The notes under the pieces were generated by a model. That model saw only the letters and a program-made list of their open reading frames with translations. It was not told the origin of the DNA and made no database searches. The translations under genes and the position numbers were made by a program. From an uncultured Eubacteriales bacterium (lineage in GTDB: Bacteria; Bacillota; Clostridia; Oscillospirales; Oscillospiraceae), in NCBI GenBank assembly GCA_900554855.1, contig USIZ01000021.1:1-10722 (forward strand): DNA of 10,722 bases, given 5' to 3'. This document shows, in pieces, positions 5,752 through 10,722 of this stretch (position 1 is the first letter of the stretch; each line of letters starts with the position of its first letter).

Positions 5752-7056
5752 TCAGATCTCTGACGGGGGAGGGAAAGGAACTGGGGTAGCTGCGGGCAGC
5801 TCCAACAGCTCACCGCCGTTCTCTAGCTTGATGTGCCAGGTACGATTTCCATCCTTTGCGCTGCCAGTGGTAAAGAACGAAATCCGCTTTTCCTTTCTCA
5901 GTTCGCTTTTTGCTCTCTTGATAGCTGTATAGCTAAAGCCGAACTGTTTGGCCTGTTCCTCCAGCTCGCTTGTCGGCATTCCGCCGCCAGCTTCCGCAAG
6001 GATCTGAAGCAGAAACTCCTTGCAGTCCTCCCGCTGCGGGCCCGCCTTGGCCGTGGCGGCCTCCTGGATAAAGTCCCGGTCACGCTTCCATGTCGTGCCC
6101 TCCCGGACGATCTGGCCGCGCTGATCTATGGAGAAAAGCACGGTCTCCTGAAGCTCCGCATAGTTGTTCTTCTCGTTGGACAGGTAGCGAATGCCCTGAT
6201 CTTCCGTGTATCCGGCCATGATAACGGAGCGGGAAATGTCCCACAGATCCGCACTGTCGGCCACGCGGTCACGCCCAAAGGCGCCCTTGCGCTTATTGGT
6301 ATGGCAGACCACAAGGAAGGTCGTTCCGGCATCCTCGCCCAGCGTGATGAGCTGCGCCATGCAGTCCCGCATAGCGTTTCGGCTGCCCATGTTGATCTCC
6401 GGCGGGACAAAGCCCTGCACCGGATCGAACACGCAGGCAGTCGGCTTAAAGTGTTTGCAGAACAGCTCCATTTCAGACGTGCCGAACTTGAAGCTGCGGA
6501 GCAGGCCGGTCTTGTCTGCCGCCATGTCCATCGCAATGATATTATTCATATCTGCCCCGGCCTCTCTCAGCTTCTTGGCCAGCTTCTTCCTCACGCTGTC
6601 CTCTGTGGTGCAGAAGGCCACCTTCTGGGGCTTGCGGGTGTGATCCGGCGGGTCAAGAATGCAGGGCTTCCCGGCGCTCAGGGCGGCCACAATGTTGATC
6701 CACAGCGTGGTCTTGCCAATGCCGCCGTCTGCCGCGATCAGCGTGATCTGTGATTCCGGTATCCATCCGGGAATCAGCCATGTTGCCTCTTCTTCCTGGA
6801 ACTCGCAAACGGGGTGGAACAGGTGAAGCAGGTCGGCGGGCTCTGGCGGCTCCTCCGGCGGTTCCGGGCGGCCTTCCAGCGGATCCTCTCCCCGCTCCTT
6901 GATGCGCCGCACTGCCTCCGCCTGATCTGCGATGGAGATTCCGGCATGGTCCCGCTCCCGCTCTATATCCTCCAGCGAAAAGCCGGCTTCCAGCAGGTAG
7001 GCCAATGGATCCGAAATAAGCAGCTTGTCCTTATCCTCCGTAGCGTTCACCTCCAT
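5752..7056 (-). CDS. RepA-like AAA family ATPase (RecA-fold replicative helicase/primase-associated)
   Basis: A 434-aa protein. Residues 1-85 are acidic and proline-rich (PEPPEEPPEP near 64-73). The RecA-like ATPase core follows: Walker A ADGGIGKTT (110-117 region), Walker B ACVFD (207-211), VVCHTNKR (249-256) with a likely sensor residue, and DLWDISRSVIM. The last about 90 residues (ELEEQAKQFGFSYTAIKRAKSEL) look like a winged helix. This is the AAA_25/RepA-type ATPase seen in phages, plasmids and integrative elements, expected to unwind or load at an origin; the repeat array starts 4 bp after its stop. ATG 7056 has a stop codon just before it in frame and no ribosome site of its own; it overlaps the 47-aa gene by 26 bp, so translation is probably coupled. 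Confidence 0.85.
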   Translation of the reverse strand: MEVNATEDKDKLLISDPLAYLLEAGFSLEDIERERDHAGISIADQAEAVRRIKERGEDPLEGRPEPPEEPPEPADLLHLFHPVCEFQEEEATWLIPGWIPESQITLIAADGGIGKTTLWINIVAALSAGKPCILDPPDHTRKPQKVAFCTTEDSVRKKLAKKLREAGADMNNIIAMDMAADKTGLLRSFKFGTSEMELFCKHFKPTACVFDPVQGFVPPEINMGSRNAMRDCMAQLITLGEDAGTTFLVVCHTNKRKGAFGRDRVADSADLWDISRSVIMAGYTEDQGIRYLSNEKNNYAELQETVLFSIDQRGQIVREGTTWKRDRDFIQEAATAKAGPQREDCKEFLLQILAEAGGGMPTSELEEQAKQFGFSYTAIKRAKSELRKEKRISFFTTGSAKDGNRTWHIKLENGGELLELPAATPVPFPPPSEI

Positions 7057-7174
7057 CTATTGCACGCACAATCAGCCGGGCGCACCACGTCACCACACAG
7101 AACCAGACAAACCCCAGCAGCAGCGCCGCCAGCACTTCCCCGGCCAACAGGCCCAGCGTCACAGCCCAGCTCAT
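7031..7174 (-). CDS. Small single-pass membrane protein
   Basis: A 47-aa ORF starting at ATG 7174 with GGGAGG 10 bases upstream. Residues about 4-38 are almost wholly hydrophobic (LGLLAGEVLAALLLGFVWF and CVVTW), enough for one membrane span, followed by ARLIVRAIDGGERYGG. Its ATG overlaps the stop of the preceding 43-aa gene (ATGA) and its end overlaps the start of the ATPase gene by 26 bp. Function is unknown. Its clearest visible role may be to carry ribosomes to the ATPase start. Confidence 0.6.
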   Translation of the reverse strand: MSWAVTLGLLAGEVLAALLLGFVWFCVVTWCARLIVRAIDGGERYGG

Positions 7175-7302
7175 ACGCTCACCGCCTCCCGCTGCTCTTT
7201 GCCCTGAAGCTCTTCCAACCGCTTGAACACCGTCTCACGGGCGGCCTCATCGAGCTGCGCCCACAGCGCCATAAACCGGCGCACGTTCTCAGGGTCATTC
7301 AT
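7171..7302 (-). CDS. Small helical protein, unknown
   Basis: A 43-aa ORF with AAGGAG 9 bases before ATG 7302. The sequence (MNDPENVRRFMALWAQLDE, then ARETVFKRLEELQGKEQ) is amphipathic and helical throughout. It overlaps the preceding gene by 8 bp and the following one by ATGA. No family recognised; it could be a regulatory or protein-binding peptide. Confidence 0.58.
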   Translation of the reverse strand: MNDPENVRRFMALWAQLDEAARETVFKRLEELQGKEQREAVSV

Positions 7303-7426
7303 GCGCTCCCGCTCCTTCCTCGTTCTCTGCCTGTGCAATCTGGGCGATCATGTAGGCCAGCACAAAGGCGGCCTGTTCCTCTGTCATGCCCATAACAATG
7401 GAGGTCAGCTTCTCCCGGGTGGTCAT
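7295..7426 (-). CDS. Small helical protein, unknown
   Basis: A 43-aa ORF from ATG 7426. It begins MTTREKLTSIVMGMTEEQAA and continues as an amphipathic or partly hydrophobic helix (FVLAYMIAQIAQAENEE). Its ATG overlaps the stop of the 82-aa gene (ATGA), so it is probably translated by coupling. No family recognised. Confidence 0.55.
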   Translation of the reverse strand: MTTREKLTSIVMGMTEEQAAFVLAYMIAQIAQAENEEGAGAHE

Positions 7427-7671
7427 GGCTGCACCCCCTGCTGCTCTTTAAGTGCGGTGTTCAGCACGTCGGCCAGCTTACAGCGTGCGCTATCCAGCTG
7501 CATCAAGCCCAGAGAGAACGCGGGGAGATAATACTCCGCCCGGGTTTCTTTGCCACCCATTGCGGCACAGACCGCTTCAAGCGTGCGGTCGGCCCGCTCC
7601 AGATCGTCGCACAGGTCAGCCGCTTCTATTAACGCCCTCACGGCCTCCGCGTCCATAACAAGCGCTTTCAC
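7423..7671 (-). CDS. Conserved-looking small protein, unknown
   Basis: An 82-aa ORF. I choose the GTG at 7671, which overlaps the excisionase stop (GTGA) and has GGGAGG 10 bases upstream; an in-frame ATG upstream at 7725 would lie inside the excisionase gene and has no better ribosome site. The protein (VKALVMDAEAVRALIEAA onwards) is helical, with a DLCDDLERADRTLEAVC stretch and a LMQLDSARCKLADVL segment. No known domain recognised. The operon position suggests an accessory role in element replication or control. Confidence 0.62.
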   Translation of the reverse strand: MKALVMDAEAVRALIEAADLCDDLERADRTLEAVCAAMGGKETRAEYYLPAFSLGLMQLDSARCKLADVLNTALKEQQGVQP

Positions 7672-7916
7672 AGGCTCACCCCCTCCCGCTCCGTCTGGGC
7701 CTGTTCGGTCTGGGCATCCACCCACCGGCGCAGGCCGTCCACGTTGACCAGCATCCGCCCGCCGACCTTGAAGGCGGGGAAGTCGGCCCTATGTATGAGC
7801 TTGTAGAAGATGGAGCGGGACACGCCCAGCAACAAACAGGCATCTTCCACCCCCACGCAGACCGGCGGCAACTCCGCCAGCGTGACCCGTTCCGCTGTCT
7901 GGTTCTCTTTTTCCAT
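7668..7916 (-). CDS. AlpA/excisionase-family helix-turn-helix protein (Xis-like)
   Basis: An 82-aa protein from ATG 7916, chosen because AAGGAGG lies 7 bases upstream; the longer 91-aa form has no such site. Residues about 20-65 match the excisionase/AlpA helix-turn-helix (HTH_17) pattern: VGVEDACLLLGVSRSIFYKL, then FPAFKVGGRMLVNVDGLRRW. Such small winged-helix proteins bend DNA at att sites to favour excision by the integrase, or activate element genes. It starts 2 bp after the Cro-like gene in the same operon, so excision would be switched on together with replication when the CI-like repressor is lost. Confidence 0.85.
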   Translation of the reverse strand: MEKENQTAERVTLAELPPVCVGVEDACLLLGVSRSIFYKLIHRADFPAFKVGGRMLVNVDGLRRWVDAQTEQAQTEREGVSL

Positions 7917-7918
7917 GG

Positions 7919-8161
7919 TTAGGCCTCCTTTTCTTTTGTACATGAATATTTTTCATGTTTGGGGCAAAAAGAAATCTGTCCCAGAGCAACGCCGTAAAAT
8001 TCCGCTACGGCCTGAACCTTGCTCACGGCAACAGAGGAAATATCTTTTTCCCATGCGTTATAGGTCGTTGTGGACACCCCAAGGCATTCCGCCGCTTGCT
8101 TCTGGGTAATATTCCGCCGCGCTCGCAGTTCCTTAAGGGTATACTTCACACTTTCGGGCAT
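7919..8161 (-). CDS. XRE-family (Cro-like) transcriptional regulator
   Basis: An 80-aa protein with a helix-turn-helix at about residues 8-60: LKELRARRNITQKQAAECLG, then VSTTTYNAWEKD, then SKVQAVAEFYGVALGQI. The short C-terminus (CPKHEKYSCTKEKEA) has no oligomerisation domain. AAGGAGG stands 9 bases before ATG 8161. It is the first gene of the leftward operon and divergent from the CI-like repressor, the place of Cro in lambdoid phages and of Str in phage-inducible islands; it likely competes for the same operators. Confidence 0.87.
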   Translation of the reverse strand: MPESVKYTLKELRARRNITQKQAAECLGVSTTTYNAWEKDISSVAVSKVQAVAEFYGVALGQISFCPKHEKYSCTKEKEA

Positions 8162-8185
8162 AGTGAAGCGCCTCCTTTCGCCTAC

Positions 8186-8214
8186 ATTCTACTTGAAGAA
8201 AATTCATGTGTCAA
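8186..8214 (-). promoter_or_regulatory. Strong leftward promoter of the Cro-like/Xis/Rep operon
   Basis: On the minus strand TTGACA (8214-8209) and TAGAAT (8191-8186) are separated by exactly 17 bp. Operator-like repeat O1 (8191-8205) lies between the -35 and -10 boxes, so the repressor would block polymerase directly. The leader is short, with the start near 8179 and the ribosome site at 8177-8171. Confidence 0.75.
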
Positions 8215-8277
8215 GCGCGAACTTGAATTTTTTTCGTTATTTTGCCGTTTTTATTACAGCGCACTTGAATTTTCTTC
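8191..8277. promoter_or_regulatory. Three operator-like repeats of the CI/Cro switch
   Basis: Three 15-bp copies of ACTTGAA-N5-TTC lie at 8191-8205 (O1), 8221-8235 (O2) and 8263-8277 (O3). Each contains a GAA-N5-TTC dyad, and the O1 and O3 cores (GAAGAAAATTC and GAATTTTCTTC) are exact reverse complements. O1 sits inside the leftward promoter, O3 covers the -35 of the rightward promoter, and O2 lies between. Spacing is 30 and 42 bp, near whole helical turns, which would allow cooperative binding. Confidence 0.6.
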
Positions 8278-8293
8278 TTTCTTCCTATACAAT
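8265..8293 (+). promoter_or_regulatory. Rightward promoter of the CI-like repressor
   Basis: TTGAAT (8265-8270) and TACAAT (8288-8293) are 17 bp apart. The -35 lies within operator-like repeat O3, which would give autorepression. Confidence 0.55.
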
Positions 8294-8315
8294 GATGTTG
8301 AAAGCAGGTGATTGA

Positions 8316-8966
8316 ATGGTACTCGCTGAAAATATTCGCTTTCTTCGCCGCAAACAAGGTCTTTCCCAAGATGCATTGGCCGAAAAGCTGGGCTATAAGT
8401 CATATACCACAATTCAAAAATGGGAATCCGGCGTTTCTGAACCACCGCTGAAAAAGGCACATGAAATTGCTGATTTTTTTCATGTCGATATAGACGAACT
8501 GACCAAGCGCCCGCTGTGGGAGGATACACAGGAAAATAACAGTTCCGCCCCCATCCCGCCCGGCTTTGAACCACTCCCTGAAATGGTGCGGGTGCCGCTG
8601 ATCGGCTCCATTGCGTGCGGTACGCCGATTCTGGCAGAGGGCAATATAGAAAGCTATGTGGGCATCCCGGCGGCGTGGCGGGCGGATTTCGCCCTTACCT
8701 GCCACGGGGACAGCATGGCCCCCAAAATCTGCGACGGTGATATTGTGTGCATCAGGAAGCAGGCCACGGTGGAGCCGGGAGAGATTGCCGCCGTCCGTAT
8801 CGGGGAAGAGGCCACGCTGAAGCATTTCTACCAGACAGGGGAGGTTGTCCAGCTGGTGGCCGAAAATGCCGCCGTGTGCCCGCCGATGGTGTACCAGGGC
8901 GAACAGCTGCGGGAAATCTGCATAGAGGGAAAGGCCGTCGGCTTCTGCCGGGGACTGGGGAAATAA
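8316..8966 (+). CDS. CI/LexA-like repressor with XRE DNA-binding and S24 peptidase domains
   Basis: A 216-aa two-domain protein. Residues 1-64 form an XRE helix-turn-helix (LRRKQGLSQDALAEKLG, then YTTIQKWESG). Residues about 92-215 form an S24 self-cleaving domain: the likely cleavage bond is Cys101-Gly102 (GSIACGTP), the nucleophile Ser133 (HGDSMAP) and the general base Lys169 (ATLKHFY), so RecA-stimulated self-cleavage looks intact. It should keep the leftward operon off and respond to DNA damage. AGGTG stands just before ATG 8316. It is encoded in the same direction as the integrase, like Stl in phage-inducible islands, although Stl proteins are usually released by helper-phage proteins rather than by self-cleavage. 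Confidence 0.9.
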   Translation: MVLAENIRFLRRKQGLSQDALAEKLGYKSYTTIQKWESGVSEPPLKKAHEIADFFHVDIDELTKRPLWEDTQENNSSAPIPPGFEPLPEMVRVPLIGSIACGTPILAEGNIESYVGIPAAWRADFALTCHGDSMAPKICDGDIVCIRKQATVEPGEIAAVRIGEEATLKHFYQTGEVVQLVAENAAVCPPMVYQGEQLREICIEGKAVGFCRGLGK

Positions 8967-8993
8967 ACTCCCCTCTCAGCTGGCCTGTGGGCG

Positions 8994-9024
8994 GCGCTCT
9001 GACTCCGGGCGCCCATCAGAGCGC
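8994..9024. repeat. 9-bp inverted repeat after the repressor gene
   Basis: GCGCTCTGA (8994-9002) pairs with TCAGAGCGC (9016-9024) around 13 bases. It lies 28 bp after the repressor stop codon. No T-run follows, so it may be a weak terminator or an RNA 3'-end hairpin. Confidence 0.4.
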
Positions 9025-9050
9025 GGGCAGCTGCTCCCGCTCCACCACGG

Positions 9051-9084
9051 GCAAAAGAAAAAGCCCGATCATCCGACCGGGCTT
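9051..9084 (-). terminator. Rho-independent terminator for leftward transcripts
   Basis: AAGCCCG (9061-9067) pairs with CGGGCTT (9078-9084). On the minus strand the hairpin is followed by TTTTTCTTTT, a good U-tract. It would end the toxin mRNA, and stop leftward transcription from entering the repressor gene antisense. Confidence 0.7.
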
Positions 9085-9158
9085 GCATATCAAATGCATA
9101 TATACACCGCACAGCGTTCTACACACAGCATAAAACAGTATGAGACACTTTTTTGCGG

Positions 9159-9187
9159 TTGACATTCAGTTTTGAAGCGGTTATACT
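9159..9187 (+). promoter_or_regulatory. Strong promoter of the antisense RNA
   Basis: A perfect TTGACA (9159-9164), 17-bp spacer, and TATACT (9182-9187). No protein gene of ordinary size follows before the terminator at 9240-9281. This is the pattern of a small RNA gene. Confidence 0.8.
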
Positions 9188-9193
9188 TGAGAT

Positions 9194-9281
9194 GAACAAG
9201 GGCGCTATCCGGCAACGGTCTGCCCCCGTGTATAGTCACAAGAAGTAACCGCCACGTGCAGAGGGGCGGTTACTTCTTTTT
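9194..9281 (+). ncRNA. Small antisense RNA (antitoxin) of about 88 nt
   Basis: A consensus promoter and a strong terminator bound a short transcript opposing the toxin gene. Its 3' end overlaps the last codons of the toxin (9270-9281) in antisense. It also carries two words repeated in the same DNA orientation within the toxin mRNA region: AAGTAACC (9243-9250), complementary to the toxin start codon region (9350-9357), and TGCCCCCG (9221-9228), complementary to the mRNA 5' leader (9404-9411). This is the layout of Fst/par-type type I antitoxins, which block toxin translation by pairing at such direct repeats. An 18-codon ORF (MNKGAIRQRSAPVYSHKK, 9192-9248) is open in it, but its ATG lies at the transcription start without a ribosome site, so translation is unlikely. 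Confidence 0.65.
9240..9281 (+). terminator. Terminator of the antisense RNA
   Basis: A 14-bp perfect stem (9240-9253 with 9265-9278), 11-base loop and a T-run to 9281. The toxin stop codon (9270-9272) lies inside the right arm, so toxin and antisense RNA share this element, as in par loci. On the minus strand the U-tract is poor, and the terminator at 9051 may serve there. Confidence 0.8.
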
Positions 9282-9359
9282 GTTATTAGCCTGAATGATG
9301 AGGCCGATAATACCAACGATCAAAATTCCAATCTGAATCAGGTCGGAGTAAGTAACCAT
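9270..9359 (-). CDS. Type I toxin peptide, putative holin-like toxin family
   Basis: A 29-aa peptide: MVTYSDLIQ, a hydrophobic span IGILIVGIIGLII, and a polar, basic end QANNKKK. This is the typical pattern of short peptides annotated putative holin-like toxin in Firmicutes, which insert in the inner face of the membrane. I chose ATG 9359 because GGGGGG lies 7 bases upstream; the longer 77-codon frame is not credible. It is transcribed leftward from the promoter at 9458-9486 and opposed by the antisense RNA. The 5' leader has a GGGGGCA/TGCCCCC hairpin (9386-9392/9404-9410) that could control access of the ribosome. It probably stabilises the element in its host. Confidence 0.75.
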   Translation of the reverse strand: MVTYSDLIQIGILIVGIIGLIIQANNKKK

Positions 9360-9457
9360 CGGACAGCCCCCCTTTCCGTAGAGCAGGGGGCACCCAAAGA
9401 AGTTGCCCCCGAAAGAAGGAGGGCAGACCGCCGCCGTTTTTGGATAGCGCCACGGCA

Positions 9458-9486
9458 AGCATACCACACCCGGCGGGAATTGACAA
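9458..9486 (-). promoter_or_regulatory. Promoter of the toxin mRNA
   Basis: On the minus strand TTGTCA (9486-9481), a 17-bp spacer and TATGCT (9463-9458) with an extended -10 TG one base upstream. The start would be near 9451, the first base of the shared leader, leaving a 5' leader of about 90 bases before the toxin ATG. Confidence 0.65.
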
Positions 9487-9712
9487 GATTCCCGCTCCGG
9501 CAAATTACCAGCAAGTTAAAGCCCGCCCTTCTGTGCGGCAACACGGTGGAGCGGGACAAAGGAAAACCGCGCAAGGGCGGCAACCCTCACGCGGTCGAAT
9601 GCAGGGAACCAGACAGCATATCCACAGATCAGCAAATCGTGAATTACGGCACCACTGCGCCCTTTATTGTACCACAGCGGGACGCAGAGGTGCAAGAAGG
9701 GAGTTCTATTCT
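9487..9712. other. Noncoding region ahead of the integrase
   Basis: No gene is supported. It holds an interrupted hairpin (ACCGCG 9566-9571 with CGCGGT 9590-9595, plus AGGG/CCCT inside), one copy of the dispersed GAGCGGGAC word (9549-9557) and the integrase ribosome site. No clear rightward promoter is visible; integrase may be read from a weak promoter. Confidence 0.4.
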
Positions 9713-10722
9713 ATGCCAAGAAAATCGAATACCAGAGCCGCCCAGGGCGCGGGCACGATCAGACAGCGGCCAGATGGTCGATGGGAGGGGCGCTGCACCG
9801 TGGGCCGTGACCCCGGCACCGGAAAGCAGGTCCAGCGCTCCGTCTACGGCCGCACGCAGAAGGAGGTGCGCCAGAAGCTGGCACAGCTCACCGTGAGTGT
9901 GGACAACGGCCTTTATAAGGCCCCCTGTGCCCTTTTTGTCGGCCAGTGGTTTGAGATATGGGAGCGGGAGTATCTGGGCGACGTGAAGCAATCTACGGCG
10001 GAAAGCTATCACTATGACATACAGGCGAACATTCTTCCCGCTCTGGGGGCCGTCAAGCTGGAGGCACTCACTGCCCCGATCATCCAGCATTTCTATAACA
10101 GCCTCTCCAAGGAGCGGGAGGGTGGAAAGCGGCCCATGGCCCCCGCCACTGTCCGGCACCTGCACAACATCCTGCACCGGGCTTTAAAACAGGCTGTCGC
10201 CGTTGGCTATCTCCGATCTAATCCGGCGGACGCCTGCACCCTGCCCCGCATCGTCAAGCGGGAGATCACCCCGATGGACGCCCAGCAGATCAGGGCCTTT
10301 CTGGCCGCCATTCAGGGCCACCAGTTTGAAACGCTGTTCAAGGCTGCACTGTTTACCGGTATGAGACAGGGGGAGCTGCTGGGCCTTATGTGGGACAGCG
10401 TGGACTTTCAAGCCGGTGTTATCGTGGTGCGCCGCCAGCTCTGCCGGGAGCAGAGGCCCGGCGGGGTGCAGTACCTTTCCACACCGAAAAGCAACAACTC
10501 CCGCACGATCTGTCCCGCTCCATCCGTCATGCACTTGCTCAAGGCCCACAAAGCCGAACAGGCCCGCCAGCGCCTTGCAATGGGGAGCCGGTGGGAGGAT
10601 CAGGGCCTTGTTTTTCCCGATGAGCTGGGCGGCTTTCTGTCAGAAAAGCGGGTCTATGAGCGGTTCAAAGCCGTGGTGAAGGAAATGGGCCTGCCCGCAC
10701 TCCGTTTCCACGATCTGCGCCA
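9713..10722 (+). CDS. Tyrosine site-specific integrase (Tn916/phage type), partial
   Basis: The frame opens at ATG 9713 (AAGGGAG 9 bases upstream) and runs off the right edge after 336 residues. Residues about 10-65 are the small N-terminal arm-binding domain (GAGTIRQRPDGRWEGR). Residues about 72-172 are the SAM-like core-binding domain (LFVGQWFEIWEREYLG, then ATVRHLHNILHRALKQAV). The catalytic domain starts near 186, with Arg218 in TGMRQGELLGL, Lys259 in STPKSN, and His333-x-x-Arg336 in RFHDLR at the window edge. The second His/Trp and the nucleophile Tyr lie beyond it. It catalyses integration and, with the Xis-like protein, excision. The usual position at one end of the element implies that an attachment site follows soon after the gene. 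Confidence 0.92.
   Translation, partial: MPRKSNTRAAQGAGTIRQRPDGRWEGRCTVGRDPGTGKQVQRSVYGRTQKEVRQKLAQLTVSVDNGLYKAPCALFVGQWFEIWEREYLGDVKQSTAESYHYDIQANILPALGAVKLEALTAPIIQHFYNSLSKEREGGKRPMAPATVRHLHNILHRALKQAVAVGYLRSNPADACTLPRIVKREITPMDAQQIRAFLAAIQGHQFETLFKAALFTGMRQGELLGLMWDSVDFQAGVIVVRRQLCREQRPGGVQYLSTPKSNNSRTICPAPSVMHLLKAHKAEQARQRLAMGSRWEDQGLVFPDELGGFLSEKRVYERFKAVVKEMGLPALRFHDLR

Larger units (their letters stand above)
9201..9451. repeat. Inverted leader repeats shared by the toxin mRNA and the antisense RNA
   Basis: GGCGCTATCC (9201-9210) and CGGTCTGCCC (9216-9225) in the rightward RNA are matched by GGATAGCGCC (9442-9451) and GGGCAGACCG (9421-9430), so the leftward RNA begins with the same two words, 11 instead of 5 bases apart. 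Both convergent RNAs therefore have nearly the same 5' leader, close to their start points. Confidence 0.7.
4005..10722. mobile_element. Integrative element (PICI- or IME-like), right end outside the window
   Basis: An integrase, excisionase-like protein, CI/Cro-type divergent switch, RepA-like ATPase, iteron-like repeats and a toxin-antitoxin module are contiguous and differ in nature from the metabolic and regulatory genes to the left. The left end is not defined by a repeat I can see; it must lie between the kinase stop (4004) and the oriT-like stretch (about 4440), with the A+T-rich sequence from about 4030 the best guess. The right end should lie beyond the truncated integrase gene. No relaxase, coupling protein, type IV secretion, terminase or capsid gene is present in the window. 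Confidence 0.75.

Noticed and set aside
5833..6753. 306-codon plus-strand ORF
   Set aside because: It is the complement of the ATPase gene, whose Walker motifs are clear; no ribosome site.
9192..9248. 18-codon ORF in the antisense RNA
   Set aside because: The ATG coincides with the predicted transcription start and no ribosome site is present; better explained as antisense RNA.
9270..9503. 77-codon form of the toxin ORF
   Set aside because: The N-terminal extension spans the promoter and leader, is not membrane-like, and has no ribosome site, while the internal ATG at 9359 has one.

Overview
The window looks like a G+C-rich member of the Clostridia, most likely a gut Oscillospiraceae or a related butyrate producer. 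This is inferred from a butyryl/4-hydroxybutyrate-type CoA-transferase, strong AGGAGG-type ribosome binding sites, a BceRS-like two-component system and a mobile element of a kind common in Clostridia. No 16S rRNA or other definitive taxonomic marker is present.

Left third (1-4004) reads as host chromosome. A CoA-transferase gene runs off the left edge on the minus strand. It is divergent from a LysR-type regulator (1058-1987), with a promoter on each strand and a T-N11-A dyad between them. The regulator is followed at 15 bp by an OmpR-type response regulator, a small TfoX-N-terminal-domain protein and a short two-TM sensor kinase. The last three genes are joined by 4-bp ATGA overlaps, so all four probably form one operon. 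The BceAB-type ABC transporter usually encoded after such a kinase is missing. An ATG abuts the kinase stop codon, but the reading frame behind it runs into A+T-rich sequence.

Right two thirds (about 4010 to beyond 10722) read as an integrated mobile element. From right to left it has: a tyrosine integrase (plus strand, cut by the window edge); a convergent type I toxin-antitoxin module; a CI-like S24 repressor (plus strand); a divergent control region with three operator-like repeats; and a long minus-strand operon. That operon encodes a Cro-like XRE protein, an AlpA/excisionase-like protein, four very small overlapping genes and a RepA-like AAA ATPase. Immediately downstream of the ATPase is an A+T-rich array of seven 13-bp repeats in alternating orientation, a candidate replication origin. 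Two further minus-strand genes follow (a basic 51-aa protein and a 145-aa sigma-region-4-like protein). A gene-poor 0.8-kb tail (4005-4793) is rich in palindromes and includes an oriT-like stretch.

The layout (integrase and master repressor one way; Cro, Xis and replication genes the other way; repeats directly after the replication protein) resembles phage-inducible chromosomal islands. No structural, packaging, relaxase or type IV secretion gene is visible, so the element is either a satellite that borrows such functions or only partly included. The least expected structures are the iteron-like array, the toxin/antisense RNA locus with duplicated leaders, and a dispersed GAGCGGGAC word seen only inside the element.
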